From a bacterium OL-1 (GTDB lineage Bacteria; Actinomycetota; Coriobacteriia; Coriobacteriales; Atopobiaceae), in NCBI GenBank assembly GCA_000752675.2, contig LM994625.1:252655-316654 (forward strand): a stretch of 64,000 bases of DNA. Reading direction: 5' to 3'. Shown here piece by piece: positions 8,241 through 17,373 of the stretch. The notes under the pieces are model-generated. The model searched no databases, had not been told where the DNA came from, and worked only from the letters and a program-made list of their open reading frames with translations. A program made the translations under genes and the position numbers. Position 1 is the stretch's first letter; each line of letters begins with the position of its first letter.

Positions 8241-8954
8241 GTGGCCCGCGAGGACGACATACCCTGCCAGCAATGCGAGGACTGCGGCTTCAAGGCGGCA
8301 AACGGCACCTGCGTGAACAGGATTCGCCTGTTCGCGGGCCTGCCAGACAACGCGAAGCGCGATCTTCTCGCCCGCTCCGTGCGCTCAACCCACCGGCGCG
8401 GTGACATCCTGGTGCACGAGGGCGACCCCATCGACTCGGTCCTCATCGTGCGGTCTGGGCGGATCAAGACCTTCCGCATCGACCCCGATGGCGTGGAGTA
8501 CGTGCTCGACGTGCTGCACGACGGGCAGGCAATCTGGCACGGGATGTTCCTCGAGGACAACGTCTACCACTACTCTGTGGGCTGCCTTACCCGCGTTGAA
8601 CTGTGCTCCATTCATCGTACGGACTTCGAGGCCATGCTCTCGGAGCACCCCGACGCCGCCATGGGGCTCATCCGCATGGTGTGCACCGAACTGGATGACG
8701 CGGAAGAAAAGGCCATGATGCTGGGCATCCGCGACCCGCGGCGACGTGTGGCGCAGTACCTGCTGCTTCGCGACGAGCGCTGCATTGGCGCAGAGATTCA
8801 CCTGGGGCTGGAGGACATCGCTGCTTCGGTAGGGCTGCGGCCCGAGACCGTCTCTCGCACCATTTCCTCGTTGGCCAAGGAGGGGCTGGTCGAGCGCGTG
8901 GGCCGCGGACGCCTACGCATTGTCAACCGGAACAGGATGCGCTGTCTCAGATAA
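8241..8954 (+). CDS. fnr: FNR-type Crp/Fnr regulator with a Cys cluster
   Basis: This protein of about 237 residues begins with CQQCEDC, with a fourth Cys 9 positions after the last of these (NGTC). It then has a cyclic-nucleotide-binding-like barrel, a dimer helix and a helix-turn-helix domain. VELCSIHRTDFEAML aligns with the E. coli FNR segment holding its fourth cluster ligand. The recognition helix GLRPETVSRTI keeps the E-x-x-S-R contacts for TTGAT half-sites. This points to a [4Fe-4S] oxygen sensor rather than a cAMP receptor. The GTG at 8241 is likely because the only upstream ATG (8202) overlaps the cupin gene. A perfect FNR box lies upstream of pflA, so it probably activates the next operon. 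Confidence 0.85.
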   Translation: MAREDDIPCQQCEDCGFKAANGTCVNRIRLFAGLPDNAKRDLLARSVRSTHRRGDILVHEGDPIDSVLIVRSGRIKTFRIDPDGVEYVLDVLHDGQAIWHGMFLEDNVYHYSVGCLTRVELCSIHRTDFEAMLSEHPDAAMGLIRMVCTELDDAEEKAMMLGIRDPRRRVAQYLLLRDERCIGAEIHLGLEDIAASVGLRPETVSRTISSLAKEGLVERVGRGRLRIVNRNRMRCLR

Positions 8955-9041
8955 ACGGACAAGCAGACAAGCCGGCATTTGCACGCTACTTCGAGCACCA
9001 CAGGCCTTTGAGGCTGCCGAAAGGCCCCTTTAGGCGTCAGC

Positions 9042-9287
9042 GGTGCATCGAAGTGCCCTTCGTTACACAATTTTTCTCTCCGCTGCGCTGAAGTGCCCTT
9101 CGTTACACGTAGTTGATGATTCACCTAAAGTAGCGAACCATTGCGAGACCGAAAAAGCGCAGATAGGAGCGTTATCAACTCTTTAACTATAGTTAAAAGT
9201 CCGATCAGGCACGAAAAGCAGGTGTAACGAAGGGCACTTCGGCGCAGCCGCAGGCATTTCTGTGTAACGAAGGGCGCTTCGATGCAC
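9042..9287. repeat. Repeat family C, copy 1 (four-box mirrored element)
   Basis: Two 25-bp boxes (TGCATCGAAGTG then CCCTTCGTTACAC; second TGCGCTGAAGTG then CCCTTCGTTACAC) start at 9044 and 9084. Two inverted copies (GTGTAACGAAGGG...) start at 9222 and 9262. The pitch is exactly 40 bp at both ends and the whole is symmetrical about 9165. The 113-bp core contains AGTTGAT/ATCAACT arms and a perfect TTTAACTATAGTTAAA palindrome at 9182-9197. Copies 2 and 3 are at 28282 and 58891. No protein is encoded. Confidence 0.9.
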
Positions 9288-9340
9288 CAGGGCTCCCCGC
9301 CCTCTCTCGTCGTGCCGCCGCCGGCTCCATGCGGCTGTTC

Positions 9341-9354
9341 AAATCACGTGATTT
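9341..9354. promoter_or_regulatory. 14-bp perfect palindrome upstream of pflA
   Basis: AAATCACGTGATTT is a perfect palindrome centred 23 bp upstream of the FNR box, about two helical turns. It could be a site for a second regulator or a weak Crp/Fnr-like site; the binding protein is unknown. Confidence 0.5.
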
Positions 9355-9363
9355 CTCATTTAC

Positions 9364-9377
9364 TTGATTTCAATCAA
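9364..9377. promoter_or_regulatory. FNR box controlling pflA-pflB
   Basis: TTGAT-TTCA-ATCAA matches the FNR consensus TTGAT-N4-ATCAA exactly. It is centred about 82 bases upstream of the pflA start codon, and an FNR-type regulator with the matching E-x-x-S-R recognition helix is encoded just upstream. Anaerobic activation of the pfl operon is the natural reading. Confidence 0.85.
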
Positions 9378-9452
9378 GGAAACATTTGCACAGCCACCTT
9401 ACATTTGAGCGCGCAGAGTTGGTTGAGGCTAGCTAAGGGGCGGAGGCAAGCC

Positions 9453-10199
9453 ATGCAGGGACGCGTTCACTCGACGGAGTCGTTTGGGTCGGCGGATGGC
9501 CCGGGCGTGCGCTTCATTGTCTTCCTCCAGGGATGCCCCATGCGCTGCCGCTACTGCCACAACCCCGATACCTGGGCACTTGACCGCGGCACCCTCATGG
9601 AGCCGGCCGAGCTGCTTGACCAGGCAGAACGTTACCGCAGCTACTGGGGGCGTGAGGGTGGCATCACCGTTTCGGGCGGCGAGGCGCTGCTCCAGCCGGA
9701 ATTTGTGGCAGAACTCTTCGAAGCTGCCCATGCCCGCGGCATCAACACGTGCCTGGACACCTCGCTTGCGCCCTTCACCCGCCAGCAGCCTTTCTATCAG
9801 GCATGGGAGCGCATCATGGCGGCCTGTGACCTGGTCCTCGCAGACATCAAGCACATCGACCCCGCCGAGCACCGCGCCCTCACCGGCCACTCCAACGAGA
9901 ATATCCTCGACGCCCTGCGCTGGCTCTCTGACGCAGGCGTTCCCGTGTGGATCCGCCACGTGCTGGTCCCTGGCATCACCGACAACGACGAGTACCTCCA
10001 CCGCACCGCAGACTTTATCAGGACGCTTTCGAACGTTCGCCGCGTGGACGTGCTCCCCTATCACAGCCTGGGCGTATACAAGTGGGACGAGCTCGGCATA
10101 CCCTACACGCTGCGCGACACCCAGCCGCCCAGCAAGGAACGTGTGGAAAACGCGGAACGAATCCTCGGCGCAGCCGTGTCGGGGCTTCCGCAGGCATAG
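9453..10199 (+). CDS. pflA: Pyruvate formate-lyase activating enzyme
   Basis: This 248-residue radical SAM enzyme has the motif GCPMRCRYCHNPD (C-x3-C-x2-C binding the [4Fe-4S] cluster), GGITVSGGEALLQPEF (SAM-binding GGE motif), and the late PYHSLGVYKWDELG typical of PFL activases. It makes the glycyl radical on PflB using SAM and reduced flavodoxin. The ATG at 9453 follows GGAGG; longer in-frame starts lie in the repeat and promoter region. It sits 18 bases before pflB in the same operon, behind an FNR box. Confidence 0.95.
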   Translation: MQGRVHSTESFGSADGPGVRFIVFLQGCPMRCRYCHNPDTWALDRGTLMEPAELLDQAERYRSYWGREGGITVSGGEALLQPEFVAELFEAAHARGINTCLDTSLAPFTRQQPFYQAWERIMAACDLVLADIKHIDPAEHRALTGHSNENILDALRWLSDAGVPVWIRHVLVPGITDNDEYLHRTADFIRTLSNVRRVDVLPYHSLGVYKWDELGIPYTLRDTQPPSKERVENAERILGAAVSGLPQA

Positions 10200-10217
10200 C
10201 AACTACAGGAGGAACGC

Positions 10218-12488
10218 ATGGCACTACGTGAAGAATGGCAGGGCTTCTCGGCGGGTCACTGGACGGACGACGTGAACGTCCGCGACTTCATCCAGCGCAA
10301 CTACACCCAGTACGACGGCGACGAGTCGTTCCTCGCCGGTCCCACCGAGGCCACCGACAAGCTCTGGGGTAAGGTTCAGGAGCTCCAGAAGCAGGAGCGC
10401 GCCAACGGCGGCGTGCTTGACTGCGAGACCGAGGTTGTCTCGGGCCTCACCGCGTATGGCCCCGGCTACATTGACCCCGAGCTCAAGGATCTCGAGAAGG
10501 TCGTTGGTCTCCAGACCGACAAGCCCCTGAAGCGCGCCTTCATGCCCTACGGCGGCATCAAGATGGCCCAGCAGGCGGCCGAGAGCTACGGCTACAAGAT
10601 CAACCCCAAGTATGACCAGATCTTCAACGAGTACCGCAAGACCCACAACCAGGCCGTCTTTGACGCCTACACCCCCGAGATGCGCGCTGCCCGCCACAGC
10701 CACGTGATCACCGGCCTGCCCGACACCTACGGCCGCGGCCGCATCGTGGGCGACTACCGCCGCGTGGCGCTCTACGGCATCGACTTCCTCATCGCCAAGA
10801 AGCAGGAGGACCTCCTCAACTGCGGCGACGGCACCATGACCGACGACGTCATCCGCCTGCGCGAGGAGATTGCCGAGCAGATCCGCGCCCTCAGGGGCAT
10901 GAAGGAGATGGCCAAGCTCTACGGCTACGACATCTCGCAGCCCGCACGCGACGCGCACGAGGCCGTGCAGTGGCTCTACTTTGGCTACCTGGCCGCCATC
11001 AAGACCCAGAACGGCGCCGCCATGTCCGTGGGCCGCATCTCCACATTCCTGGACATCTACATCCAGCGCGACCTCGAGGCCGGCAAGCTCGACGAGACGC
11101 AGGCGCAAGAGCTCATCGACCACCTGGTCCTCAAGTTCCGCATGGTCAAGTTCGCGCGCATCCCCAGCTACAACGAGCTGTTCTCCGGCGACCCCGTGTG
11201 GGCCACGCTCGAGATGGCCGGCCTTGGCCAGGACGGCCGCCACATGGTGACCAAGAACGACTTCCGCTTCCTGCACACGCTCGAGAACATGGGTCCCGCG
11301 CCCGAGCCCAACCTCACGGTGCTCTACTCCAAGCGCCTGCCCGAGGCGTTCCGCCGCTACGCGGCCAAGATCTCCATCACCACCAGCTCAATCCAGTACG
11401 AGAACGACGACGTCATGCGCCCGGTGTGGGGCGACGACTACAGCATCTGCTGCTGCGTCTCGGCCACCCAGACCGGCAAGGAGATGCAGTTCTTTGGTGC
11501 CCGCGCGAACCTCGCCAAGTGCCTAAACTACGCCATCAACGGCGGCAAGGACCTCAAGTACACCGACAAGCAGGGCAACCACATGCAGGTCGGCCCCGAG
11601 CTCGCCCCCATCACGAGCGAGTACCTCGACTACGACGAGGTCATGCACAAGTTCGACATCATGATGGACTGGCTGGCCAGCCTGTACGTGAACATCCTCG
11701 ACCTCATCCAGTACATGCACGACAAGTACTACTACGAGGCCGCTGAGATGGCCCTCATCGACACCGACGTGCGCCGCACCTTTGCCACCGGCATCGCGGG
11801 CTTCAGCCACGTGGTGGACTCGCTCTCGGCCATCAAGTACGCCCGCGTTCGCACCGTGCGCGACGAGAGCGGCCTGGTCGTCGACTACGTGCCCGAGGGC
11901 GACTTCCCCCGTTACGGCAACGACGACGACCGCGCCGACGACATCGCCGTGTGGCTGCTCAAGACCTTCATGACCAAGATCAAGAAGCACCACACCTACC
12001 GCAACTCCGAGCCCACGACGTCCATCCTCACCATCACGTCCAACGTGGTGTACGGCAAGGCAACCGGAGCACTGCCCGACGGCCGTGCGGCGTTCACGCC
12101 CTTCTCGCCCGGCGCCAACCCCAGCTACGGCGCCGAGAAGAACGGCCTGCTCGCAAGCCTCAACTCCGTGGCGAAGCTGCCCTACGAGTATGCGCTCGAC
12201 GGCATCTCCAACACGCAGACCATCAACCCCGGCGCGCTTGGCACCGACGAGCAGCAGCGCGTTGGCAACCTGGTGAACGTGCTTGACGGCTACTTCTCCA
12301 ACGGCGCGCACCACCTGAACGTCAACGTCTTTGGCGTCGAGAAGCTCAAGGACGCGATGGAGCACCCCGAGAAGCCCGAGTATGCCAACTTCACGATCCG
12401 CGTCTCCGGCTATGCGGTGAAGTTCATCGACCTCACGCGCGAGCAGCAGCTCGACGTTATCGCGCGCACCTGCCACGAGCACATGTAG
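10218..12488 (+). CDS. pflB: Formate C-acetyltransferase (pyruvate formate-lyase)
   Basis: This 756-residue glycyl-radical enzyme converts pyruvate and CoA to acetyl-CoA and formate under anaerobic conditions. SICCCVS contains three Cys at 411-413, of which 412-413 match the catalytic CC pair of the family. [12 protein letters not shown] holds the radical Gly at 731. Length and both motifs are those of a full PFL. AGGAGG precedes the ATG. Strong bias toward C-ending codons suggests very high expression. It ends the operon before a strong terminator. Confidence 0.97.
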   Translation: MALREEWQGFSAGHWTDDVNVRDFIQRNYTQYDGDESFLAGPTEATDKLWGKVQELQKQERANGGVLDCETEVVSGLTAYGPGYIDPELKDLEKVVGLQTDKPLKRAFMPYGGIKMAQQAAESYGYKINPKYDQIFNEYRKTHNQAVFDAYTPEMRAARHSHVITGLPDTYGRGRIVGDYRRVALYGIDFLIAKKQEDLLNCGDGTMTDDVIRLREEIAEQIRALRGMKEMAKLYGYDISQPARDAHEAVQWLYFGYLAAIKTQNGAAMSVGRISTFLDIYIQRDLEAGKLDETQAQELIDHLVLKFRMVKFARIPSYNELFSGDPVWATLEMAGLGQDGRHMVTKNDFRFLHTLENMGPAPEPNLTVLYSKRLPEAFRRYAAKISITTSSIQYENDDVMRPVWGDDYSICCCVSATQTGKEMQFFGARANLAKCLNYAINGGKDLKYTDKQGNHMQVGPELAPITSEYLDYDEVMHKFDIMMDWLASLYVNILDLIQYMHDKYYYEAAEMALIDTDVRRTFATGIAGFSHVVDSLSAIKYARVRTVRDESGLVVDYVPEGDFPRYGNDDDRADDIAVWLLKTFMTKIKKHHTYRNSEPTTSILTITSNVVYGKATGALPDGRAAFTPFSPGANPSYGAEKNGLLASLNSVAKLPYEYALDGISNTQTINPGALGTDEQQRVGNLVNVLDGYFSNGAHHLNVNVFGVEKLKDAMEHPEKPEYANFTIRVSGYAVKFIDLTREQQLDVIARTCHEHM

Positions 12489-12512
12489 GACGGTTACGCG
12501 ATAGACGCACGT

Positions 12513-12550
12513 ACGGGGGACGGCTGCCTGGCGGCCGTCCCCCGTTCTTT
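12513..12550 (+). terminator. Rho-independent terminator of pflA-pflB
   Basis: ACGGGGGACGGC and GCCGTCCCCCGT form a perfect 12-bp stem with a 9-base loop, followed by TCTTTAT. It begins 25 bases after the pflB stop. Confidence 0.9.
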
Positions 12551-12591
12551 ATATCGAGCAGCCCTCTTGGCACCAGGGCCAGCACCACCGA

Positions 12592-12665
12592 GTGCTTTTG
12601 AGAACAAATTCGACGTTTTGGGCCGCCCGAGGATGCCATTCTGTCCAATTTCTTCTCAACAGCAC
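12592..12665. repeat. Repeat family B, copy 1 (74 bp)
   Basis: The element runs from GTGCTTTTGAGAA to TTCTCAACAGCAC (terminal inverted repeats with one mismatch) with interior GACGTTTTGGGCCG and GCCATTCTG. It is the most diverged of three copies; the others are at 19861 and 21331. It lies between the pfl terminator and the broken MFS gene. Confidence 0.75.
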
Positions 12666-12733
12666 CAAACGGCCGGGTAGTGAGGACTGTTTGGTGTGTT
12701 GCTCGCCCACTCGGGGTGAGCTCGCAGGGTCAA

Positions 12734-14170
12734 TCAGGACTTAGCAAGCCGCAGAGCAATCAACGAGAAAGCTGCTGCACCCGCAGCAACGATTGTGCAC
12801 CCGCAGCAACGATTGCCAGCACGACAAAGGCAGCTTGTCCATCAAGTACCATACCAGCTGTTATTTCAGTATTGTAAGTTTGGGCAGATGCCACAACCGC
12901 TGTAACAGCGCTCACCCCTACTGGGCCACCCAATTGTTGAAGAGAGTTGCAAACCGAAGTTCCATCAGCCCGCAGGCCATCGTCAAGAGAAGAAAGACCG
13001 TAAGTCATTGAGGGGCTAGACAGCAGTCCTTGCCCCATTCCTGATAGCAGGTACCACACTGCCAATCCCCAGGCGGTGTCTAATGAGCGGACGCACATCA
13101 GAATGGCACCCAATACCAACAGTGCTGCACCTGCTGCAATGGGAGCGCGCGATCCTTTTCTGTCAAGGAGTCGACCAGCAACCGGTGAGAACAGCATTGT
13201 CGCCACACAACCTGGGACCATCACAAAGCCAGAAACCTTTGCCCCCATACCAAGAGCTACCTGGATGAAGTTGGGAATCAACCACGCATATCCGAGGCAT
13301 ACGAATGACGCGCTCGAGATTGCAGCTACTGAAGCAATAAACCGAGTTGAGGAAAACACTTCAGGAGACACTAGGGGATATTTGGCACGTCTTATGTGTC
13401 TTACAAATAGAACAAGAAAAATGAGACCGGCAATCAGAAGAGTTGCAACAAGAACAGTGAGCCCACCGTTAGAGAGTCGATTCACCCCCACCACAATTAG
13501 GAGAAAACCAAATGCAACGAGAAGGAACCCCCGTCGCGTCAAATGGGCGTATAGCCAGTTCCGTTGTCTGTCGTAGACAGACAACTCCTGCAACGAATGC
13601 CACAGCAAGGAGGGGGACCGCAAACAAAAAACATCGCATGCCACCCAAACGCTTCTAGCACAACTACACCATAAGCAGGCCCAATTGCCGGTGCCAACGA
13701 AATTATCAGCGACGCAACGCCCATCATCATGCCCATGTGCTCAAAGGGTACTTGATCTATTACAACGTTGAACATAAGCGGCATCGCAACGCCAGTCCCC
13801 AACCCCTGAATAACTCTACCAAACAGGAGCTGGGGAAATGTAGCTGCGGTACAGCAAAGCAGCGTTCCCGCTGTAAAGGAAAGTGTTGAAGCGACAAAAA
13901 GACGACGCAAGGAATAGCGTGACTTGAGTACAGGGAATACGGGAATCGTCACCGACAAAACGAGTAGGTACGCGGATGTAATCCACTGTATTGTCGCCGT
14001 ATCAACCCCTAGCTCCAACATCATGACCGGAATAGCAACGTTTGTTGAAGTCTCAAACACAATCCAATCGCACAGAAGGCGAGACTACCCGAAGCGATTA
14101 TTGAAACAACCGTCCTCGCATCGAGTACTCGGGAAAATGTGCCTTTGTCACTCGTGTTAGTGCTGCTCAC
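12734..14170 (-). pseudogene. Broken MFS drug-efflux transporter (EmrB/QacA-like), several frameshifts
   Basis: The pieces together form one MFS antiporter. SLAFC joins DWIVFETSTNVAIPVMML after a shift near 14075, then QWITSAYLLVLSVTIPVFPV and GRVIQGLGTGVAMPLMFNVV follow. A one-base excess in a C run near 13610 must be removed to read GPLLAVAFVAGVVCLRQTT. An extra G near 13530 must be removed to read FDATGFLLVAFGFLLIV. A 20-bp tandem duplication near 12795 shifts the C-terminus; without it the frame continues AAGAAAFSLIALRLAKS to a stop at 12734. The start is uncertain, perhaps GTG 14170. Base composition is lower in GC than the pfl genes, suggesting acquired DNA now decaying. Confidence 0.85.
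12776..12815. repeat. 20-bp perfect tandem duplication inside the MFS pseudogene
   Basis: TGCACCCGCAGCAACGATTG occurs twice, head to tail (12776-12795 and 12796-12815). Because 20 is not a multiple of three, it shifts the reading frame and replaces the original C-terminal membrane helix. Confidence 0.9.
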
Positions 14171-14243
14171 ATCCCCACAGCCTTTCAAATTGACTAGTTC
14201 AACATTTTGATTGAGACAGTATTGAAAAGAATCCCTTTTCCAG

Positions 14244-14274
14244 AAAAACGAGGCCGACCTCACGGTCGGCCTCG
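14244..14274 (-). terminator. Rho-independent terminator of the beta-glucoside PTS operon
   Basis: On the minus strand CGAGGCCGACC and GGTCGGCCTCG pair around a 3-4 base loop and are followed by TTTTTC. It lies 57 bases past the stop of the IIC gene. Confidence 0.9.
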
Positions 14275-14330
14275 TCAATACAAATGCATCGGCCCTTCCC
14301 TGCATTGTTTTAGAAATTGAATCGCTAGTT

Positions 14331-15629
14331 CTAAACGGCCGCGTTCGCCTCGGTCGTCTCCTCTCCCATAGAACGCTCGTATGCCTTGAGGAATGGGAAG
14401 TAGATAACCATGTCAAGCATAATCAATACGACGATGAGCAATACTGCTTTCCAGTCTCCGGTCGAAAAGTACGCACCAAAAACTGAAGGCATATTGTATG
14501 AGAGCATCGCATAGGTTCTCCCGATGATGTTGGCGGACATCAGTGAATAAGAAATGATAACGTTAGCGATGCTGGTTACAATGCTGGGAATGAACAGCAG
14601 CGGGTTCAGCATGATTGGAAGTCCAAACGTTATTGGCTCAGAAATGCCAAAAAAGGCAGGGACGATGCCGAGTTTTCCAACAAGGTTGACTTCCTTATTC
14701 TTAGAGCGAAGACAAAGCAGACCTAGAGCAAGGCAGTTTCCCAAACCCCCGATAATGCAAAAATAGCACCAAAACGAAACAGTGAAGACATGAGGCAAAG
14801 CTGTACCCGCCGCCTGAGCAGCAGCATTAACGGAGAGAGTACCGTACTCAATAGGGCTAAGGAATCCAGACCAAACCGTGTCGTGTATTCCGAAGAACCA
14901 CCCAAAATTGAGCAGAAATGCAACAAGAATGGCGAACGCCATATTATCGGTCGCCTCAACCGCAGGCGAGAGTGCCCCAATAACAACTGCCGCGAAACAA
15001 GTTCCCGCAATGTTCTTGCAAAGTATAAAGATGACCGAATCAATTCCGAGAACAATGAGACAAGGGACAAGAGAACCGAAGGAAACCATCAGAGCGGGTG
15101 GAACGGAATCTGGCATCTTAATCCATCCGACTTTGTGCTCATAAAGAACACGATAGAGCTCCACAGTCATAATGGATACAAAGAGGGCAACCAGGATTCC
15201 CTTGCCATCAAAGTAAGTCAGCAGGCCAAGCACATTCCCAAACGATATTTCCTGCGGATCAATTACAAGCATGCAGTATCCCGCAAGAGAAATAATGATT
15301 GGAAGAAACACCTCCATTTCATACGATTTGGCGAGGTAATAGGTAATACCAATACAAACATAAAGAGAGAGGAACCCAAGGGTAACCTGATTGAGCCAAC
15401 CCAGAACGAGGGCATTCTGCTGGTCGAAAGCCGCCCAAGCCAACAGTATTCCGTTGGTCGTGTCATCGGTTACTGGAGCAGAATTAATGACTGCAATAAT
15501 GCCGCCAAAGAAAATTGGAGGCAGTATGGTCATAAAAGTATCACGTATGGCCTTTAGATGTCTTTCGCTTGCAAGCTTATTCGCGCCTGGCATGATATTC
15601 TTTTCAATCCATGCGATAAAAGCTTCCAT
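14331..15629 (-). CDS. celB: PTS cellobiose/beta-glucoside transporter subunit IIC
   Basis: This 432-residue membrane protein starts MEAFIAWIEKNIMPGANKLA and has the layout of the lactose/cellobiose-family EIIC (about ten membrane segments). NFGWFFGIHDTVWSG and FFGISEPITFGLPIMLNP are the conserved substrate-chamber motifs; the GISEPITFG loop is characteristic of CelB proteins. It forms the membrane channel that moves and phosphorylates a beta-linked disaccharide with the IIA and IIB subunits encoded upstream. It is the last gene of the operon and ends before a strong hairpin. Codon use is AT-richer than that of flanking genes. Confidence 0.93.
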   Translation of the reverse strand: MEAFIAWIEKNIMPGANKLASERHLKAIRDTFMTILPPIFFGGIIAVINSAPVTDDTTNGILLAWAAFDQQNALVLGWLNQVTLGFLSLYVCIGITYYLAKSYEMEVFLPIIISLAGYCMLVIDPQEISFGNVLGLLTYFDGKGILVALFVSIMTVELYRVLYEHKVGWIKMPDSVPPALMVSFGSLVPCLIVLGIDSVIFILCKNIAGTCFAAVVIGALSPAVEATDNMAFAILVAFLLNFGWFFGIHDTVWSGFLSPIEYGTLSVNAAAQAAGTALPHVFTVSFWCYFCIIGGLGNCLALGLLCLRSKNKEVNLVGKLGIVPAFFGISEPITFGLPIMLNPLLFIPSIVTSIANVIISYSLMSANIIGRTYAMLSYNMPSVFGAYFSTGDWKAVLLIVVLIMLDMVIYFPFLKAYERSMGEETTEANAAV

Positions 15630-15653
15630 AGAAGAACCTCCTCCTCCAACCAG

Positions 15654-15950
15654 CTATTTCGTTGTCATACGGTTGAGTTGTTCAACGACCTTTGCTACGT
15701 TCATGGTGCCGTATGTCCGGGGCTCTATCACCTCCACCGGGACATCATTGCCAACCTTTGCTTGTATTCCAGGAAGGAGATATCGAATCTGAGGACCTAT
15801 TAGTACGCAATCAACCCCATCCAAATGTTCCTCGTATTCCTGTTCTCCGTATGCATAGACGTCGTAATCATTACCACCCATATCGTTTAGCTTCTTTGCC
15901 ATAATTGATGTGGATAGGCCGCCATTACACACCAGCACAACTTTTTTCAT
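15654..15950 (-). CDS. celA: PTS lactose/cellobiose-family subunit IIB
   Basis: This 98-residue cytosolic protein begins MKKVVLVCNGGLSTSIMAKK. Cys8 in VLVCNGGLSTS is the phosphorylated residue of the lactose/cellobiose IIB family, which passes phosphate from IIA to the sugar bound by IIC. The start is preceded by GGAGG. It lies 24 bases before the IIC gene and 11 bases after the 6-phospho-beta-glucosidase gene. Confidence 0.93.
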   Translation of the reverse strand: MKKVVLVCNGGLSTSIMAKKLNDMGGNDYDVYAYGEQEYEEHLDGVDCVLIGPQIRYLLPGIQAKVGNDVPVEVIEPRTYGTMNVAKVVEQLNRMTTK

Positions 15951-15961
15951 CGAAACCTCCT

Positions 15962-17356
15962 CTAGCGAACGTCCAGCCAGTTGCTTGCTATTTCATCCCG
16001 ATACCAGTAATAGGAGTCCTTTGGAATGCGTTTACACCCGTGGTCGAAATCAACGGCAACAAGCCCATAACGTTTCTCGCAACCGTTTTTCCATGAATAC
16101 AGGTCAAAGGGTGACCACACAAAGTACCCGCGAACGTCAACACCGTCTGACTGAGCTTTCAAGAGGTAGCGGACATGCTCTCTGATGTATTCAATCCGAT
16201 ACTGGTCGTGAACTGGTCCGTTATGGATATCCTCGTAGTTCCCGAATCCATTCTCGGTGACATAGATTGGCCCTGAGAACTTTGCTGAATTGCGTCTTAG
16301 GCCTTCGCGGAGCCCCTGAGGATATATGATCATTCCCCAGTCATTCCGAGGCAGTTCCGTCATGTCATCGTTGGCAACCTCAAACCAGTTTTTTACGACG
16401 GTTCTCATATTGCCTTTGTAGTTCTTGCCAAGATTGTTAACTTTGACGTCTGTCTCACCACCCGTATATGGCTTAACAAACTGAGGCGAATAGTAGTTCA
16501 TGCCCAAAAATTGGACCGTATTGTTTTTGATGAGCTGCAACTCTTCGGGCTGAGCAATCGAGAGATCAAAGCCCTCAGCTGCCAGTTTCGCAACCATGTC
16601 GGAAGGGAATGCCCCAGAGCAGGCGGTATCGATAATCCAGTTATTGCAGTAGTTATCAGCGTTGCGGAATGCCAGCTGGCACGCTTCGCTGTCATCAATT
16701 CCATAAATCGTTTGATATGAGGTCACGATACCAATCGAACCCAGAATGCCAAGCTCTTTAAAGGATTTAACTGCAAGAGCGTTGGCATACATGACGTTGT
16801 ATGCGGCATTTACTACTTCCTGTGGATTCTTGTGACAAGGAGGGTAATTGCCCGACATGTATCCCGAGAAAACGAACCACTTAGGCTCGTTGAAGGTTGT
16901 CCAGTGATCGACAAGGCCGTTAAACGCCTTGAATACAACTTCACAATAATGCTGAAAAGCAGCCGCTGTCGCCTTGTTGAGCCAACCTCCCTTCTCCTCT
17001 AGGTATTGCGGAAGATCCCAGTGATAGCAGGTAACGAACGGTTCAATTCCGTTCTCGTGGCAGGCGTCGATCATCTGCCGATAGAAGTCCAAGCCCTTCT
17101 CGTTAATTTCCCCGGATTCATTCTTAATGATCCTTGGCCAGGAGAGTGAGAAGCGATAGGCATTCTGGCCGCCCTCAGCCATCTGTCTAATGTCCTCACG
17201 AAACCTGTGGTAGTGGTCGGAAGCGACATCTCCATTCTCAAGGTTTTCCTGGTGAAGATAGTGATCCCACATCGATTCGACTTTTCCGTCTTCGTTCCAT
17301 GCGCCTTCGCACTGATAGGAAGCCGTTGCCGATCCCCAAAGCATTTTCCCGTTCAT
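15962..17356 (-). CDS. bglA: 6-phospho-beta-glucosidase, glycoside hydrolase family 1
   Basis: This 464-residue enzyme has the GH1 features: LWGSATASYQCEGAW near the start, RFSLSWPRI, the acid/base Glu in TFNEPKWF, and the nucleophile Glu in YVTENGFG. It should cleave a phosphorylated beta-glucoside, imported by the PTS encoded in the same operon, into glucose 6-phosphate and an aglycone or glucose. It sits between the IIA and IIB genes with gaps of 17 and 11 bases. I infer the 6-phospho specificity from the PTS context. Confidence 0.93.
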   Translation of the reverse strand: MNGKMLWGSATASYQCEGAWNEDGKVESMWDHYLHQENLENGDVASDHYHRFREDIRQMAEGGQNAYRFSLSWPRIIKNESGEINEKGLDFYRQMIDACHENGIEPFVTCYHWDLPQYLEEKGGWLNKATAAAFQHYCEVVFKAFNGLVDHWTTFNEPKWFVFSGYMSGNYPPCHKNPQEVVNAAYNVMYANALAVKSFKELGILGSIGIVTSYQTIYGIDDSEACQLAFRNADNYCNNWIIDTACSGAFPSDMVAKLAAEGFDLSIAQPEELQLIKNNTVQFLGMNYYSPQFVKPYTGGETDVKVNNLGKNYKGNMRTVVKNWFEVANDDMTELPRNDWGMIIYPQGLREGLRRNSAKFSGPIYVTENGFGNYEDIHNGPVHDQYRIEYIREHVRYLLKAQSDGVDVRGYFVWSPFDLYSWKNGCEKRYGLVAVDFDHGCKRIPKDSYYWYRDEIASNWLDVR

Positions 17357-17373
17357 CTCCCATTCACCTCAAT

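Noticed and set aside
9042-9287. CRISPR array
   Set aside because: There are only two direct repeats per side with a 15-bp spacer, followed by inverted copies; no cas genes are present.
10224-12482. Long antisense open frames across pflB
   Set aside because: The strong codon bias of pflB creates open antisense frames; no start signal or domain supports them.
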